DNA from: Zoroaster sp. YZ-2022
Lineage: Eukaryota; Echinodermata; Asteroidea; Forcipulatida; Zoroasteridae
NCBI GenBank assembly: GCA_029582265.1
Contig: CM055831.1
Coordinates: 25,206,026-25,270,025 of the forward strand
Direction: 5' to 3'
Length of the DNA: 64,000 nucleotides
Positions 1 through 10,354 of this stretch are shown here, piece by piece. Under the pieces are notes generated by a model. That model saw nothing but the letters and a program-made list of their open reading frames with translations. It was not told where the DNA came from and made no database searches. Position 1 is the stretch's first letter; each line of letters begins with the position of its first letter. The position numbers were made by a program, and so were the translations under genes.

Positions 1-702
1 TGTAAAACACATAAATACTCCCGAATGTATAAAACAAACACGAGTCATAATAAATGTGGACTTACTGTAATAATTTTCCCGTTTCCACATTAAAAAAACG
101 ACAATTAGAATCACCATTCCCCACAAAAAATGTTTTTAAAAAAAATCTGAGACTTCCAATTGTGTGGCTTAAATGTTCAGTCGGAATTTTAAGAAGTCGT
201 TTACGGGTAATTGGAACCAAAAAATGGAACCGGGTAATGACAGTTTCGGTCGGGTATCCGGATACTCGAATACCCGGCATAGCCTTACTCCTGCAACACA
301 TTTTCAACTACCTGATAAAATCCTCATGGCTTTGAAGAAAAATTGCTTCCCAAGTATAAAGAGATGAAGCCAAAACAGTAGCCAAACTGTAACATGTGTA
401 CCGCTCTTAGATTTTCTGCTGGACAGGGTATGGGGTAATGTACTTTGTTGCAAAAAGTACTCAGAAGGTAGGCAATTTACCAAAAACTTGTTACTTAACA
501 CTGCATACTCACGGGAAATAACCTATAAAAGCCTATATTTTGGAATTTGGTTAACCTATAATAACCTATGTTTTACTTTAAAAAAAACCTATTTAAAAAA
601 CTTATATTTGATAGATTAGGCACTGGGAGGCCTGCTTTTCTTTAAATAAGTATTTTGTAAAAGTTGGTAACAATGTTTTATTCTTTTGTTCCTTTCCTTC
701 AG
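1..702. other. Intronic DNA upstream of NRBP exon a
   Basis: I find no exon here. Positions 150-288 are a fragment of a repeat rich in GGGTATCCGG/GGGTAATTGG motifs. It matches, in opposite orientation, the element at 20763-21132. The rest is unremarkable AT-rich sequence. Confidence 0.6.
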
Positions 703-753
703 AGTATCCCAGGTTCCTGCCCTTGAGATCGAGAAGTTCATAGAGGAAGTAAA
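703..753 (+). CDS. NRBP1: NRBP exon a
   Basis: This 51-nt exon follows a pyrimidine-rich acceptor (CCTTTCCTTCAG) and ends at AAA|GTGAGT. It encodes VSQVPALEIEKFIEEV and leaves two bases (AA) of a lysine codon. The first A of the next exon completes that codon, so the junction phase is consistent. Confidence 0.9.
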
Positions 754-3700
754 GTGAGTCAGTAAAACAAATGACGCCAAATTTGCTGTCTGTAAAATAA
801 ATGACGCCGCTGTGTCTAGTGTAATCCTTACAGTGCATGTTTTCTGCCAGTGTTAATTCCCAAGCCGGGTGTGTGCAAATTCCCTCCCTCCTGTGCAGAC
901 ATACCTGTCAGTTTGTTTTTGTTCATCATAAAAAGATGAAATTACCTTTGAAAGGAAACATGTGCTTTTGTCATTTTTGGTTTTGTGAATGTTATTTGGA
1001 GATAGAAGGTTCCAAAGTTCGTTAATTTGAATGATGCTGTATCATGGTGCGGATTTGTAAACCCCCCCCCCCCAAAAAAATAAAATTATAAAGATAAAAA
1101 TGTACTCATTTGTGGACACACGGGTTCTGCTGTTTTATTATATATAATTTTTTTTAATTGGCAAAATTCTTGTTTTACTTGTGAAAAAGAAGTAATTAAA
1201 TTTCAAATGAGGCACTTCACAAATTAACTGACTGAAGCATCGTTAAACAGACATAGCTGCAACTGTTTGACAGCAAATTAATTTATCTCCCGACATCATC
1301 ATGTTCAATTAAAGGGGCATTATCGTCATAATCAGAGCAGACTTTCAACAGGGCATGGAATCTGTGTCCTTGTGTAAGATGAACACAGTGACTGAAAATT
1401 ACTGGCTTATTTATGCAGCAGCAATGGTAATATGACCTTATGTGGAGTATTCAGGGGTCGAAAATGAACACTAGTCCGCTAGTCCGAGTCTAGTGATTTT
1501 AATAGCCGGACTAAATGGCTGCTCGGGTTTGGGTAGTCCGATGAGCTAGTGAAAAAAATTATACTACTCAAAAACAATTTAGGGAACACCGGATTTTTAA
1601 CATCAAATAGGTTTGAAATGTTCCATGAACCGGGATTTTCATTTGCAACCCCTTCTCTCTTTCAGTAGTCATGTCATGAAATGTGTAATCACTACATGCA
1701 TCCTTTATCATCTGTTTCATTGTGCAGTTGTTTCTCATCAATTCTGTGAAACATTGTGTTTATCTGAAATAAATGATCTTGCTTTAACTGAGATTATTCC
1801 GGTGTTCCCTAAATTGCTTTAAGTAGTATATATAAAAAGTACAAAATTCGGACTCCACGTTTTCACATTAAAAAAATGTGAAGGACTATTAAAAATGTTT
1901 ATTTTCAGTCACTGAGTTAATCTAATACTAGCACTCTGATTCCATACCCTGTTTAGGGAGCGTCTCAAAAGTCCGAACGGTAGGAACGTTCTAATTGGAT
2001 CGGTTGAGTGTTCCAGCGCGCGTACATGGAACGGTCCGTTGGACCGCCGGAACGTTCCATTGGAACGTTCAAAATGCTAACGCGCGTATTCATTCGTGTA
2101 GGAATGTTCCCGTAGTTCGGCACACCGTCGCGGTCCAGCAGAACGTTCTGGCGTTCCAATAGATTGCGGGCGTGTGCCTACGGGAACGTTCTTTTGCGCC
2201 TAGAACGTGCCCGACTTTTGAGACGCTCCCTTATAGTGACGATACTGTCCATTTAACAATTTTTTTATTTTTTAATTTGAAAGTAATTGACGTTCTTTCT
2301 CTCAGGAAGAGGAAATTGAGAAATTTAAACTAAAAATTAAATTTTTTGTTAACAACACTGTTAATCTTAAACTTTCACAAGTTGTTGTTTAACCCTAACC
2401 ACCCTGAATCCATCAAAATCCATCCCCCTGTATTGGAAGATTTTGGCGGATTCAGGATACCTCCACATTGAGCATGTGGCGGATTTTGATGGATTCAGGA
2501 TTTCAATAGTTTTTAACTGCTTGGTCATGTTGGTTGATGGATTATAGTTACATGTACTGTATATGTTAGATTTTGATGGATTCTATGCAGCAACATACTA
2601 TACAAATTTTCATGTGAGCATGGTATCCTGAATCCGCCAAAATCCACCAAAATTTAGTGGTGGATTTTGGCGGATTCAGGATATGTCCAATATCTACACT
2701 GGCGGATTCTGATGGATTCAGGACACCAGCATTTTGTGTGTGACAAAATTGGTGGATTTTGGTGGATTCAGGATACTTTCTAGTAAAAATACCCAAGGGG
2801 TTAGGGTTCAAGCAAAAGAAGTCTTTGATTTCTGGTCATAGGTCGGCTTCAAAATCTGACTGGTGACGTGTTTTTTTTTTGCCAACCAGTGAAACACCTT
2901 ATACATGTATACGCGGTTATTAGAACCAGACCAAATTTCCCATACACAAAGTATGGTGGCTAGGAGAGGAAAACATTCATTCCCCTATGTGAAAAAGTTG
3001 TTTCAAACACAGCACGGCAGAATTCCAATCGATCCAGCAATTTTGGTTGCAATTGGACATTGTTTCATAGCCAAAAAAATTAAAATTAAAAATGCGTATG
3101 CGTTTTTTGTTTTGGCGTAATTTATATCTTAATTTCATTCATTTATTCATTGCAAAATCAACAATATACAGATCTATATATACACTTGTTTCAGTTTCAG
3201 TTTCGTTTCAGTTTCAGTTTATTTATTTTTCCACTCAATCAGAACACAACAACTTGAGATATAAGGCCAATAAAAAATACAAAATCAGTTAAACAATAAT
3301 ACATGTAATTAAAAACGAAAGGCCAATGTGACAAGTGATTAAGTGGTGGAGGTCTCCAAAAAGCAAGCTTGTCAAGTGGAGACCCCCAAAAATAATGTGT
3401 ATAGAAATTTATCTGAGCTAATACAACTAAATACAACTACCGTAATTTCCGGAATATAAGCCGCGGCTTATACGTTGATTTTGACACGGTAAAAGTTGCC
3501 TGCGGCTTATACGCGGTGCGGCTTATACGCCGAGGTATGAATCTTGAAGAACAAAACACAATGCACAATTAAGCAAAAATCGTTGGTAAACAGACAGAAA
3601 CAGAAACCTAAAAACCTTTATTGTTCGTAGCGAAAATGGTCTGGTCATTGTCAATTTTAGTGAGCGGACCTCGATACACACAGATTTATTCAAAACTTCA

Positions 3701-6700
3701 AAAAAAAAAACGTTGCAACGTTTAGCGCCAGCGACATCAGAATCCACTACGTAGATCGTAGTCTATGCCATGCGTGTACCAGAGAGCCAATGGGAAAATT
3801 CGTTATATCGTAGTCTATGGAAGGAGCCAATAGGAAAATTCGTTACGCGTAGCAGGCGATGAGTCATCGTTTCGTTGGTTGCTGTTGTAGTGATTACATG
3901 TATGTTGTGCAGAAAGCAGGCAACCAGCGGGACTACGTTCAACATTCCCGAATGCCGTAAATAGTGATACGGGAACGGAACAGCAAAATAAAAATGGTGC
4001 AGAAATTTTGAGATAAATACTCAGAAAGCTACCCAGTTATTGCTGCCACCAAACTTGGGGAACTTCACGCATTTTGTAAAATATGCAGCACGGATTTCTG
4101 CATTAGCCATGGTGGCCTTAACGATGTCAAGAAACACGTGGAGTCGAAGAAACATCGATCCCACAAGCAGTGCCGTTGATTCCTGTACATGCACATGTAT
4201 TTCGGACATGCGTAAAATGTGCCAAACTTTACTATTAGTATTACAATTTTCACTTGTCAAGGTTGGCAGGTATGCTATTGTGTCTCTTTCAATACATTTT
4301 GACTCGAGCAACACAATGACCCCTTTATGACCCCCTGGCGCACCCGACAGTGAGTGGCGTCCGGCGGGCCTCTGTGTGTGCGGCTTATACGCGGTGCGGC
4401 TTATATGCGGTGCGGCTTATATGTTGACGCATGAATCTTGTTTTGGTGATTTTGGGGTAGTGCGGCTTATACACCGCGCGGCTTATATTCCGGAAATTAC
4501 GGTAGATGCATAAATTACACACACAAGGTATAATGGAATAATAATAATAATGTGGACTTATATAGCGCACGTATCCACCAAACTGGTGCTCAAGGCGCAT
4601 TATGTTATTACCCCTGCTCATCAGGCTCATAAATCATTCCTGAAACCATCTCAGCTCCCTGGGGAGTATACAGCTCAATTGCTGCCATTACAGCGCATAT
4701 AGGGCTAATCAAACACAACAACCAACTCTGGCCTCACAGGTACCCATTTACCCCATGGTGGAGAGAAGCAATTATGGTAAAGTGTCTTGCTCAAGGACAC
4801 AAGCACCATGGTCGCGGTTGGGATTCGAACCCACATTCTGACGACTCGGCCATCAGAACACAAATTCGATGCAGTAAACAGCTCGACCATAGCACTCCAT
4901 AAATGATTATAGGAATGATCATAGGATAGACATAGCCTAAAAAGCAGAGCTTGAGAAAGCCATGCCTTTACAAAGACAACAGACAATAATACTAAGAAAG
5001 TAAGTATATTTGTAGATGCCGTTTTGCCAACATTACCAATGTTGTACCTTTTCCTTCACAAGTGTATTCTAAATAAACCACCTGTTCTGTTTTTGTCCGT
5101 TCAGAATCGGTGTCTACCCCTTAACGGCGTACGCACTGCCTGATCATCCGATCAAGACACGACCACAGACCCCGGAGACAGCAGAGTCTGTGAAGAGCGC
5201 TACCCCTGAGCCAGTGGAGGTAGAGAGTAGGTCCATCTTGAGAATGCAGTGTGACATGAAGGAGGAGGAGGATGGAAAAGTCAAAGTAAGTCGGAAGAAC
5301 AGAATCCATCTTATATAGGATTCCAGCCAATCGTCATCGGGCAACCTCGGTGGTCGAGAGGTTAAGACGTCTGCACTAGTAAGCAGGAGGTCGTGGGTTC
5401 GAATCCCACCCGAGTCGCCTTTGAAGTTTTTTCCACAGACACTCGGAAAGCACCGAGTATGCAGTGCTGTGCACACGTCGGTGTAGGGCAAAAGAATCCA
5501 TCTTAATTATAATTATACATTTCTAGTAATGAAACCAAGGATTTATCAAAAGCACACTTAAGCACTGTAGCTCGGAAACCTGTAAACAAGGGCGCTTGCT
5601 ATGTGAACCAGAAACACCGGGGTAAACCCCTACTCTTCCACGATAAGTGTTCTGGGTTCTTTTACGTGCATTACTTAATCTACTTTAATAATCTAGTACA
5701 CAGGACCTATGGCTTAATGTCCCATCCAGGATGAAGCAATTATGTGGTTAAGTGTCTTGCTGAAGGACAGAAGTGCTTTGACTGGCCAGGCCGGGATTCA
5801 AACCCACTCAGCAGCTTGATGAAGGCTAAATTGTGTTTTATTAACATCATTAACCTATCTACTCTCAGTACAATTTTCCAGTGAGTTGACTGACCATTCA
5901 AAACTAGACAACTGTCTGTTTATGAATAACCGTGCCATGTACAGTTTAGATGCATTCACCACACAGTACCATTTGACAACTGTCTGTTTATGAATGGTGG
6001 ATTAGCTGTGTAGATAACAGTACCATGTACAGTTTAGATGCATTCACTGCACAGTACCATTTGACAACTGTCTGTTTATGAATGGTGGATAAGTTGTGTA
6101 GATAACAGTACCATATTCAGTTTAGATGCATTCACCACGCAGTACCATTTGACAACTGTCTGTTTATGAATGGTGGATAAGTTGTGTAGATAACAGTACC
6201 ATGTACAGTTTAGATGCATTCACCACACAGTACCATTTGACAACTGTCTGTTTATGAATGGTGGATAAGTTGTGTAGATAGCAGTGCCACGTACAGTTTA
6301 GATGCATTCACCACACAGTACCATTTGGCAAGCATTACACACACTGACATAGTACCCTTAATCATTCAAAACTGATTGAATAATATATAATGATAAGGGA
6401 TTGATGTGAATTAATGGTTTATTGACAAGTCAAAAGCAAGGACCCATTCCAACATTTCAGAAGTTTCAAAACCCATTTTAACCTTGGCAGCATAAAGCTT
6501 GATGACACAAAATTTGAGTTGACATTTGAGTCGGCATATAGGTTGCAGTTGTTTTGAGATTTCAAGTAATGATTTGTTATTTCCCCCGCAGTTGGAATTA
6601 CTACTACGGATGGACGACAAAATGAACCGTCAGCTGAGCTGTGAAATAGGAACAGGTATGATACAAACTTTGGGTCTCTTTTGATATAAACTTATCAACC

Positions 6701-9700
6701 CCAAAACACATCAAACTCCGAAAAGAACCTCATCGCACAACTCATATCTCAACCTTCGTTAAGTGAGAAAGGTTCAAGGGAGAACCAATGTCGGGCAACT
6801 CGTTTTTCTCTACTGTGAAGTCCCCATGGTTCTCCCTGAACCATATTAACCTGTGAAGTCCCCATGGTTCTCCCTGAACCATATTTCTCACTTAGCGACA
6901 GTAGAGGTAAACGAGTTGCCCGACATTGGTTCTCCCTTGAACCTTTCTCACTTAACGAAGGTTGAGATATGAGTTGTGCGATAAGGTTCTTTTGAGAACC
7001 TGTACCTCAGATTCGCGATAGTTGAGACAAACACATGGTGTTACCGCAAACCGAAACAACATCGATATTCCACCATGCAAAGCATCAAATCTTGTAACTT
7101 CAAACTCCAATGGCCAGTTTTGTTGTATTTTGATTTACTCAGTAATAAGGGAGGAGGGCCAAATTGGTGGTACAGCCAAGCCTTTGAGAAGCTCTGGCAG
7201 ACCCACGCTACCTGGCCTGCTAAGCTGTCTTTTATGAGTCCTAATCCTGTAATAATACAGTACCTGCCAATCAACATAACCTGGGCTTCTGGAGGGCCTA
7301 GCCCCACTCACAAATGTCAGATTAGGAGGTCAGGTAGCCTGGGCCTAGCCGGGCTTCTCAAAGGCTTGGCTGTACCAGGATTTTGGCCCTTCTCCCTAAG
7401 TAGGATTTGTAGCTTTGCATGGTAGAAGTACAGTAGGAGTAAGGTTTGTGGTAGCACTATATAAACCCCTTGCGTACGGCCAACCAAGAAACATCTGTGG
7501 GAAGCGCCGGGTCGAACCCGGCCGTGGTACAACGGCGCTGTTCAGCCGAGCGAATAGACCGAACAATAAGAGGGCAAGCTGAACCGGGCATACCTTATTT
7601 ATCGCACACGAAGTCCCCACATAGCGTCATTGAAAAGGCTGTGTTCAGAAAGCTCTTGAAAGCCCAATCTATTATATAACACTCCCATTCAAGAACAATA
7701 TGGTTCACCAAACTATCAGCCTTCTTGAAGATTTTTATTCAAGGCGAATTCTCAGCAAATGCAGCTGGAAAATCAATTAATTCAACATCCCAGTGGCCTG
7801 TCTGCAAGCCACGGCTATAGCCGTCAACCGTAAGCAAGGGGTTAATAATTGTTGGTTCTGAGAAGAACCAGTAGCGAGAAACTTGATGTTTCAGTCAGTA
7901 TACTCTGTTTTGATAAGTGCTGTTCATCCCAGGCATGCATAGAATTTGGTTTTATCCAAACTAGCTTTGTGGTTAGGGTTAAAGATGCATCACCTGTAAT
8001 TTTGTTTTCCGCCAAGTTTATTTTTCTTCTCAAAATGTATATTTTCCTGAAAGAAGAGAAAACCAATAGTTTTAAATGTAACATTTCACAAAACAATACC
8101 CAAAATATGATGGGGCCCGCCATAAATAAATTTTTGAATTTCATACCTTGGATTTTATCATAGCACGCCTGTGATTTCTCAGGATTTTTCCTGATTTCAG
8201 GATTTTTTTTTACAAATTTCCCTTTGCCTCAGAAATGTTCTTGAAAGAAGACAAGTAGCCACCAAGGAAAGATAGAAGTAGCCTGCATTGTGTCCAAACC
8301 TCTAGTTTTCTTGTTTGTGGGGATCCAGAAGGTTCAGGGGGCTTTGTCCTCTAGACCAAAGGGAGACCCAATCCTGCTACCCACAGGAGGTTCAGGGGGC
8401 TTTGTCCTCAAGACCAAAGGGAGACCCAGTCCTGCTACCCACAGGAGGTTCAGGGGGCTTTGTCCTCTAGACCAAATGGAGACCCGGGCCTGCTACCCAC
8501 AGGAGGTTCAGGGGGGCTTTGTCCTCTAGACCAAAGGGAGACCCAGGCCCGCTATCCACAGGAGGTTCAGGGGGGCTTTGTCCTCTAGACCAAAGGGAGA
8601 CCCAGGCCCGCTACCCACAGGAGGTTCAGGGGGCTTTGTCCTCTAGACCAAAGGGAGACCCAGTCCTGCTACCCACAGGAGGTTCAGGGGGCTTTGTCCT
8701 CTAGACCAAAGGGAGACCCAGGCCTGCTACCCACATGAGGTTCAGGGGGCTTTGTCCTCTAGACCAAAGGGAGACCCAGGCCCGCTACCCACAGGAGGTT
8801 CAGGGGGCTTTGTTCTCTAGACCAAAGGGAGACCCAGGCCTGCTACCCACAGGAGGTTCAGGGGGCTTTGTCCTCTAGACCAAAGGGAGACCCAGGCCTG
8901 CTACCCACAGGAGGTTCAGGGGGCTTTGTCCTCTAGACCAAAGGGAGACCCAGTCCTGCTCCTCATTTTTCAGGATTTTTTTTACTTTTGTCAACTCACA
9001 CCCCTGTCATAGATCTCAATGAGATATCTCACTGAGACTCCCTCTCCCCTGAGAGAGATTTTTGCCTAGCAACCCCGGAATAAAATAGGGAGAGCACCAT
9101 CATAGGGCGTGATGTCTCAGCTGGTAGAGCACCAGTATGTTCACCCAGAGGTCACAGGTTCAAATCCCACTCTAGTCAGTTCTTCTTTGTTCACCCAAAA
9201 ATTGATGTATGTACCTAGTCGGATTCCCTTCTGGTGTATTTGAGTAAGAAACTAATATTTGCTGAACTTATGCATCAATAATTCTTTATTTCAGAGGACA
9301 GTCCATGGGGGCTAGCAAACGAACTTGTGGAGTATGGCTTCATTAGTGAAGTAAGTAAATATGTTAATATCTATTCAAAACAGTCATTCAGTAAATAAAA
9401 TGTTTTCAAAATAGACCATTACATATGGGATTTTTTTCCTCAAAACGTGACAATCTCAAATGGAATCTCAAACTAGTCAAATATAGCAACAAACCTGCAA
9501 TAGTATCATCACATTAATCCTAACTCTCCCAAATCCTCCAAAATCCTCTTTGCTAAAGTGAAGGATTTTGAAGGATTGAGGTTACATGCTACATGCTCTT
9601 TGCTAAAGTGGAGGATTGAGGTTATTAGGCATACTTGCCTTTCCATGGTACATGTACATCCATGTTTGTTGTAGTGATTGCAAGGTCAGTGCTTGGGTCA

Positions 9701-10354
9701 GTGGACACTGTTTATTGCTCCATGCGTGCAGGGAGGGTCCCTGGCCCTGGCCATGTACATGTATCACAGATTAGAAACACATGTGTGCATACATGTCATG
9801 TACTTTACTACTGAAGGATTTTGGAGGATTCAGGTTATGTGTAAGCAAATGGGCCTAGGGAGTTAGGGTTAATGACATCACAGATGCAGGTCAAATAAAG
9901 GTCAAACACAGGTCAAACTTGAACAACCTTGTAAAGAGGTCGCATGTCCTGTGCATTTTAAGATGAATTAACACTGTTATTGAAACAATGTGGGTATATA
10001 ATAGTGAACAGTATGCAATGTCACAGTTCATCTTTGAGGTCATGGTTCGTCGTTGAGGTCATGGTTCATCGTTGAGGTCATGGTTCGTCGTTGAGGTCAT
10101 GGTTTATCGTAGAGGTCATGGTTTATCTTAGAGGTCATGTCACAGTTCATCTTTGTATTTGAGGGACCAAGGAGGTGGGAATGTGGATGTCAAAAATTGT
10201 TATAATTGAAATGCATCAGGAAACAAACCTAGTAGCGCTCATTTTTTGTGTTCTTTTCCAGGCGGACCGGATAAAAGTTGCTGCCCTCATTGAGGAGAAG
10301 TTAAACATCCCAACCAGCCAGTCCAGTGGACTTCCAGTCTCCGTAAACTCGTAG
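703..10354 (+). CDS. NRBP1: NRBP-family pseudokinase, last five coding exons (partial gene)
   Basis: This is the C-terminal part of a nuclear receptor-binding protein, the family of human NRBP1/NRBP2 and fly Madm. These are kinase-like adaptor pseudokinases that act in vesicle traffic and ubiquitin-ligase substrate selection. Exons are 703-753, 5105-5285, 6592-6655, 9295-9350 and 10262-10354. All four internal junctions are GT-AG and all phases agree, giving 147 residues and a TAG stop. The signature follows the vertebrate tail in order: SQVPALEIEKFIEEVK, then IGVYPLTAYALP, then TPEPVEVESRSILRMQC, then LELLLRMDDKMNRQLSC, then LANELVEYGFISEADR. The pseudokinase domain and promoter must lie upstream of base 1. 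Introns carry only repeats. I cannot tell whether this is a pre-duplication NRBP or a specific NRBP1/NRBP2 orthologue. The family call rests on remembered family sequence but is strong because five separate exons match in order. Confidence 0.93.
1582..1809. mobile_element. Short TIR element, GGGAACACCGGA ends
   Basis: A 12-bp perfect terminal inverted repeat, GGGAACACCGGA at 1582 and its complement ending at 1809, is flanked by TA on both sides. Adding the flanks gives a palindromic CAATTTAGGGAACACCGG end. It lies inside the larger MITE and has no coding content. Confidence 0.65.
1956..2230. mobile_element. GC-rich Harbinger-like MITE with TTA target duplication
   Basis: The 275-bp element has 18-bp perfect inverted ends (GGGAGCGTCTCAAAAGTC) and a TTA duplication at 1953-1955 and 2231-2233. 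Its interior is much richer in G+C and CpG than the surroundings and is studded with GAACGTTC-type palindromes. A 3-bp TTA duplication fits PIF/Harbinger elements. Confidence 0.72.
2393..2806. mobile_element. CCCTAAC-ended MITE (TTAA type)
   Basis: Begins CCCTAACCACCC after TTAA (2389-2392) and ends GGGGTTAGGG before TTCA, a decayed TTAA. The interior repeats AATCCNCCAAAATCC in both orientations. Relatives lie at 9518-9868, 21791-22146, 25621-25871 and 39317-39922. Confidence 0.7.
3437..4505. mobile_element. DNA transposon with CCGTAATTTCCGG ends
   Basis: Inverted ends CTACCGTAATTTCCGG and CCGGAAATTACGGTAG enclose about 1.07 kb. Subterminal GCGGCTTATA motifs are repeated at both ends (3460-3525, 4380-4490). 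The element contains a decayed hAT-type zinc-finger coding remnant at 3994-4179. I found no clear longer target duplication, so the superfamily rests on that remnant. Confidence 0.7.
3994..4179 (+). pseudogene. Decayed hAT-like transposase N-terminal zinc-finger remnant
   Basis: Read from the ATG at 3994, this 62-codon frame has an in-frame TGA at codon 6. It then encodes DKYSESYPVIAATK, then FCKICSTDFCISHGGLNDVK, then KHVESKKHR, before a TGA. The C-x2-C plus H-x5-H pattern with the FC-I-HGG-NDV-KH core is typical of the BED-like DNA-binding finger at the start of many animal hAT transposases. The catalytic part is absent within the element. The early stop and truncation show it is dead. Confidence 0.65.
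4537..4899 (-). mobile_element. tRNA-derived SINE, (ATT)n-tailed family
   Basis: On the minus strand there is an A box (TGGTCGAGCTG, complement of 4879-4889) and a B box (GGTTCGAATCC, complement of 4821-4831). A body with CTTGAGCAAGACACTT and CTCCCCAGGGAGCTGAGA follows, with an (ATT)n tail at 4537-4551. A full plus-strand sibling is at 42348-42695. Confidence 0.85.
5105..5285 (+). CDS. NRBP1: NRBP exon b
   Basis: The acceptor is TCCGTTCAG and the donor is AAA|GTAAGT. The exon encodes the conserved IGVYPLTAYALP stretch, a proline/threonine-rich linker (KTRPQTPETAES, ATPEPVEVE) and LRMQCDMKEEEDGKVK. It ends in phase 0. The other two forward frames are closed early, which supports this reading. 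Confidence 0.93.
5314..5492 (+). mobile_element. tRNA-derived SINE with 13-bp target duplication
   Basis: It has an A box TGGTCGAGAGG (5351-5361), a B box GGTTCGAATCC (5396-5406) and a shared 3' body (CACTCGGAAAGCACC, CACGTCGGTGTAGGGCAAAA). It is flanked by the exact direct repeat AGAATCCATCTTA at 5301-5313 and 5493-5505. It landed just 3' of NRBP exon b. A sibling is at 24901-25142. Confidence 0.9.
5566..5830 (-). mobile_element. Diverged SINE fragment
   Basis: This contains the minus-strand B-box-like GGTTTGAATCCCGG and the CTTCAGCAAGACACTT motif of the (ATT)n-tailed SINE family. The rest is diverged. Confidence 0.45.
5910..6330. repeat. 88-bp tandem repeat, about 4.7 copies
   Basis: The phrase TTGACAACTGTCTGTTTATG recurs at 5973, 6061, 6149 and 6237, an exact 88-bp period. 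It is located in the intron between NRBP exons b and c. There is no coding frame. Confidence 0.9.
6592..6655 (+). CDS. NRBP1: NRBP exon c
   Basis: The acceptor is TTTCCCCCGCAG and the donor is ACAG|GTATGA. The exon encodes LELLLRMDDKMNRQLSCEIGT, the helical segment corresponding to LTLLLKLEDKLNRHLSC in vertebrates. It ends with one base (G) of a glutamate codon that is completed by AG at the start of the next exon. Confidence 0.92.
6721..6993. repeat. Long near-perfect palindrome, arms about 95 bp
   Basis: The left arm (about 6721-6817) and right arm (about 6899-6993) are near-perfect reverse complements, with few mismatches. The loop contains a short direct repeat (GTGAAGTCCCCATGG, twice). 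It is probably a foldback MITE in the NRBP intron. Confidence 0.85.
7073..7425. mobile_element. Foldback MITE
   Basis: Arms at about 7141-7217 and 7322-7399 are inverted copies sharing TACAGCCAAGCCTTTGAGAA, and the ends share ACCATGCAAAG. There is no coding content; the short frames here are shadows. Confidence 0.65.
8328..8960. repeat. 58-bp minisatellite, about 11 copies
   Basis: The unit contains GAGGTTCAGGGGGCTTTGTC and CTCTAGACCAAAGGGAGACC. It is GC-rich against an AT-rich background and highly homogeneous. Period 58 is not a multiple of three, so the open frames are not protein. Confidence 0.92.
9109..9190 (+). mobile_element. tRNA-like SINE head
   Basis: CAGCTGGTAGAGCACC (A-box region) and a perfect B box GGTTCAAATCC (9157-9167) have tRNA-like spacing. 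There is no closed acceptor stem, so I call this a SINE rather than a tRNA gene. Confidence 0.55.
9295..9350 (+). CDS. NRBP1: NRBP exon d
   Basis: The acceptor is TTTATTTCAG and the donor is GAA|GTAAGT. The exon encodes DSPWGLANELVEYGFISE, matching the PELAAELVQLGFISE region of vertebrate NRBPs. It ends in phase 0. Confidence 0.92.
9518..9868. mobile_element. CCCTAAC-ended MITE, TTAA on both sides
   Basis: Flanked by TTAA at 9514-9517 and 9869-9872. The ends are TCCTAACTCTCCC and GGGAGTTAGGG. The interior (CATGTACATCCATGTTTG etc.) is almost the same as in 21791-22146 and 39541-39882. Confidence 0.82.
10029..10140. repeat. 19-20-bp tandem repeat
   Basis: About six copies of GAGGTCATGGTTCGTCGTT, with drift, just upstream of the NRBP terminal exon. 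Confidence 0.85.
10262..10354 (+). CDS. NRBP1: NRBP terminal coding exon
   Basis: The acceptor is TTCTTTTCCAG. The exon encodes ADRIKVAALIEEKLNI, then a serine-rich tail ending VSVNS and a TAG stop at 10352-10354. Vertebrate NRBPs also end in a short serine/valine-rich tail directly after the same LLEE helix. Confidence 0.92.
   Translation, partial: ADRIKVAALIEEKLNIPTSQSSGLPVSVNS

Larger units (their letters stand above)
1313..2252. mobile_element. MITE of the AGGGGCAnTATCGTCA family, TTAA target sites, with inserted elements
   Basis: The ends are inverted repeats (AGGGGCATTATCGTCA at the left; TGACGATACTGTCCAT at the right) next to TTAA at 1309-1312 and 2253-2256. Related copies lie at 18199-18409, 39927-40130, 48686-48877 and 58541-58671. 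The excess length over a typical copy of about 200 bp comes from insertions, including 1582-1809 and 1956-2230. TTAA target sites suggest a piggyBac-like origin; this is an inference. Confidence 0.7.

Noticed and set aside
5340..5410. True tRNA gene
   Set aside because: A and B boxes are present, but the acceptor stem does not close and the sequence continues into a SINE body with target duplications.
5144..5491. 115-codon minus-strand frame with GDSGGIRTHDLLLTSADVL
   Set aside because: A well-known kind of spurious protein: the reverse complement of a tRNA-derived SINE head. It also overlaps the real NRBP exon on the other strand.
7500..7540. tRNA-like B box (GGGTCGAACCCGG)
   Set aside because: The palindromic-looking B-box region has no A box at a suitable distance and no stem; too weak to annotate.
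8290..8704. Glycine/serine-rich frames over the 58-bp array
   Set aside because: The period is not a multiple of three, and the frame changes between units.
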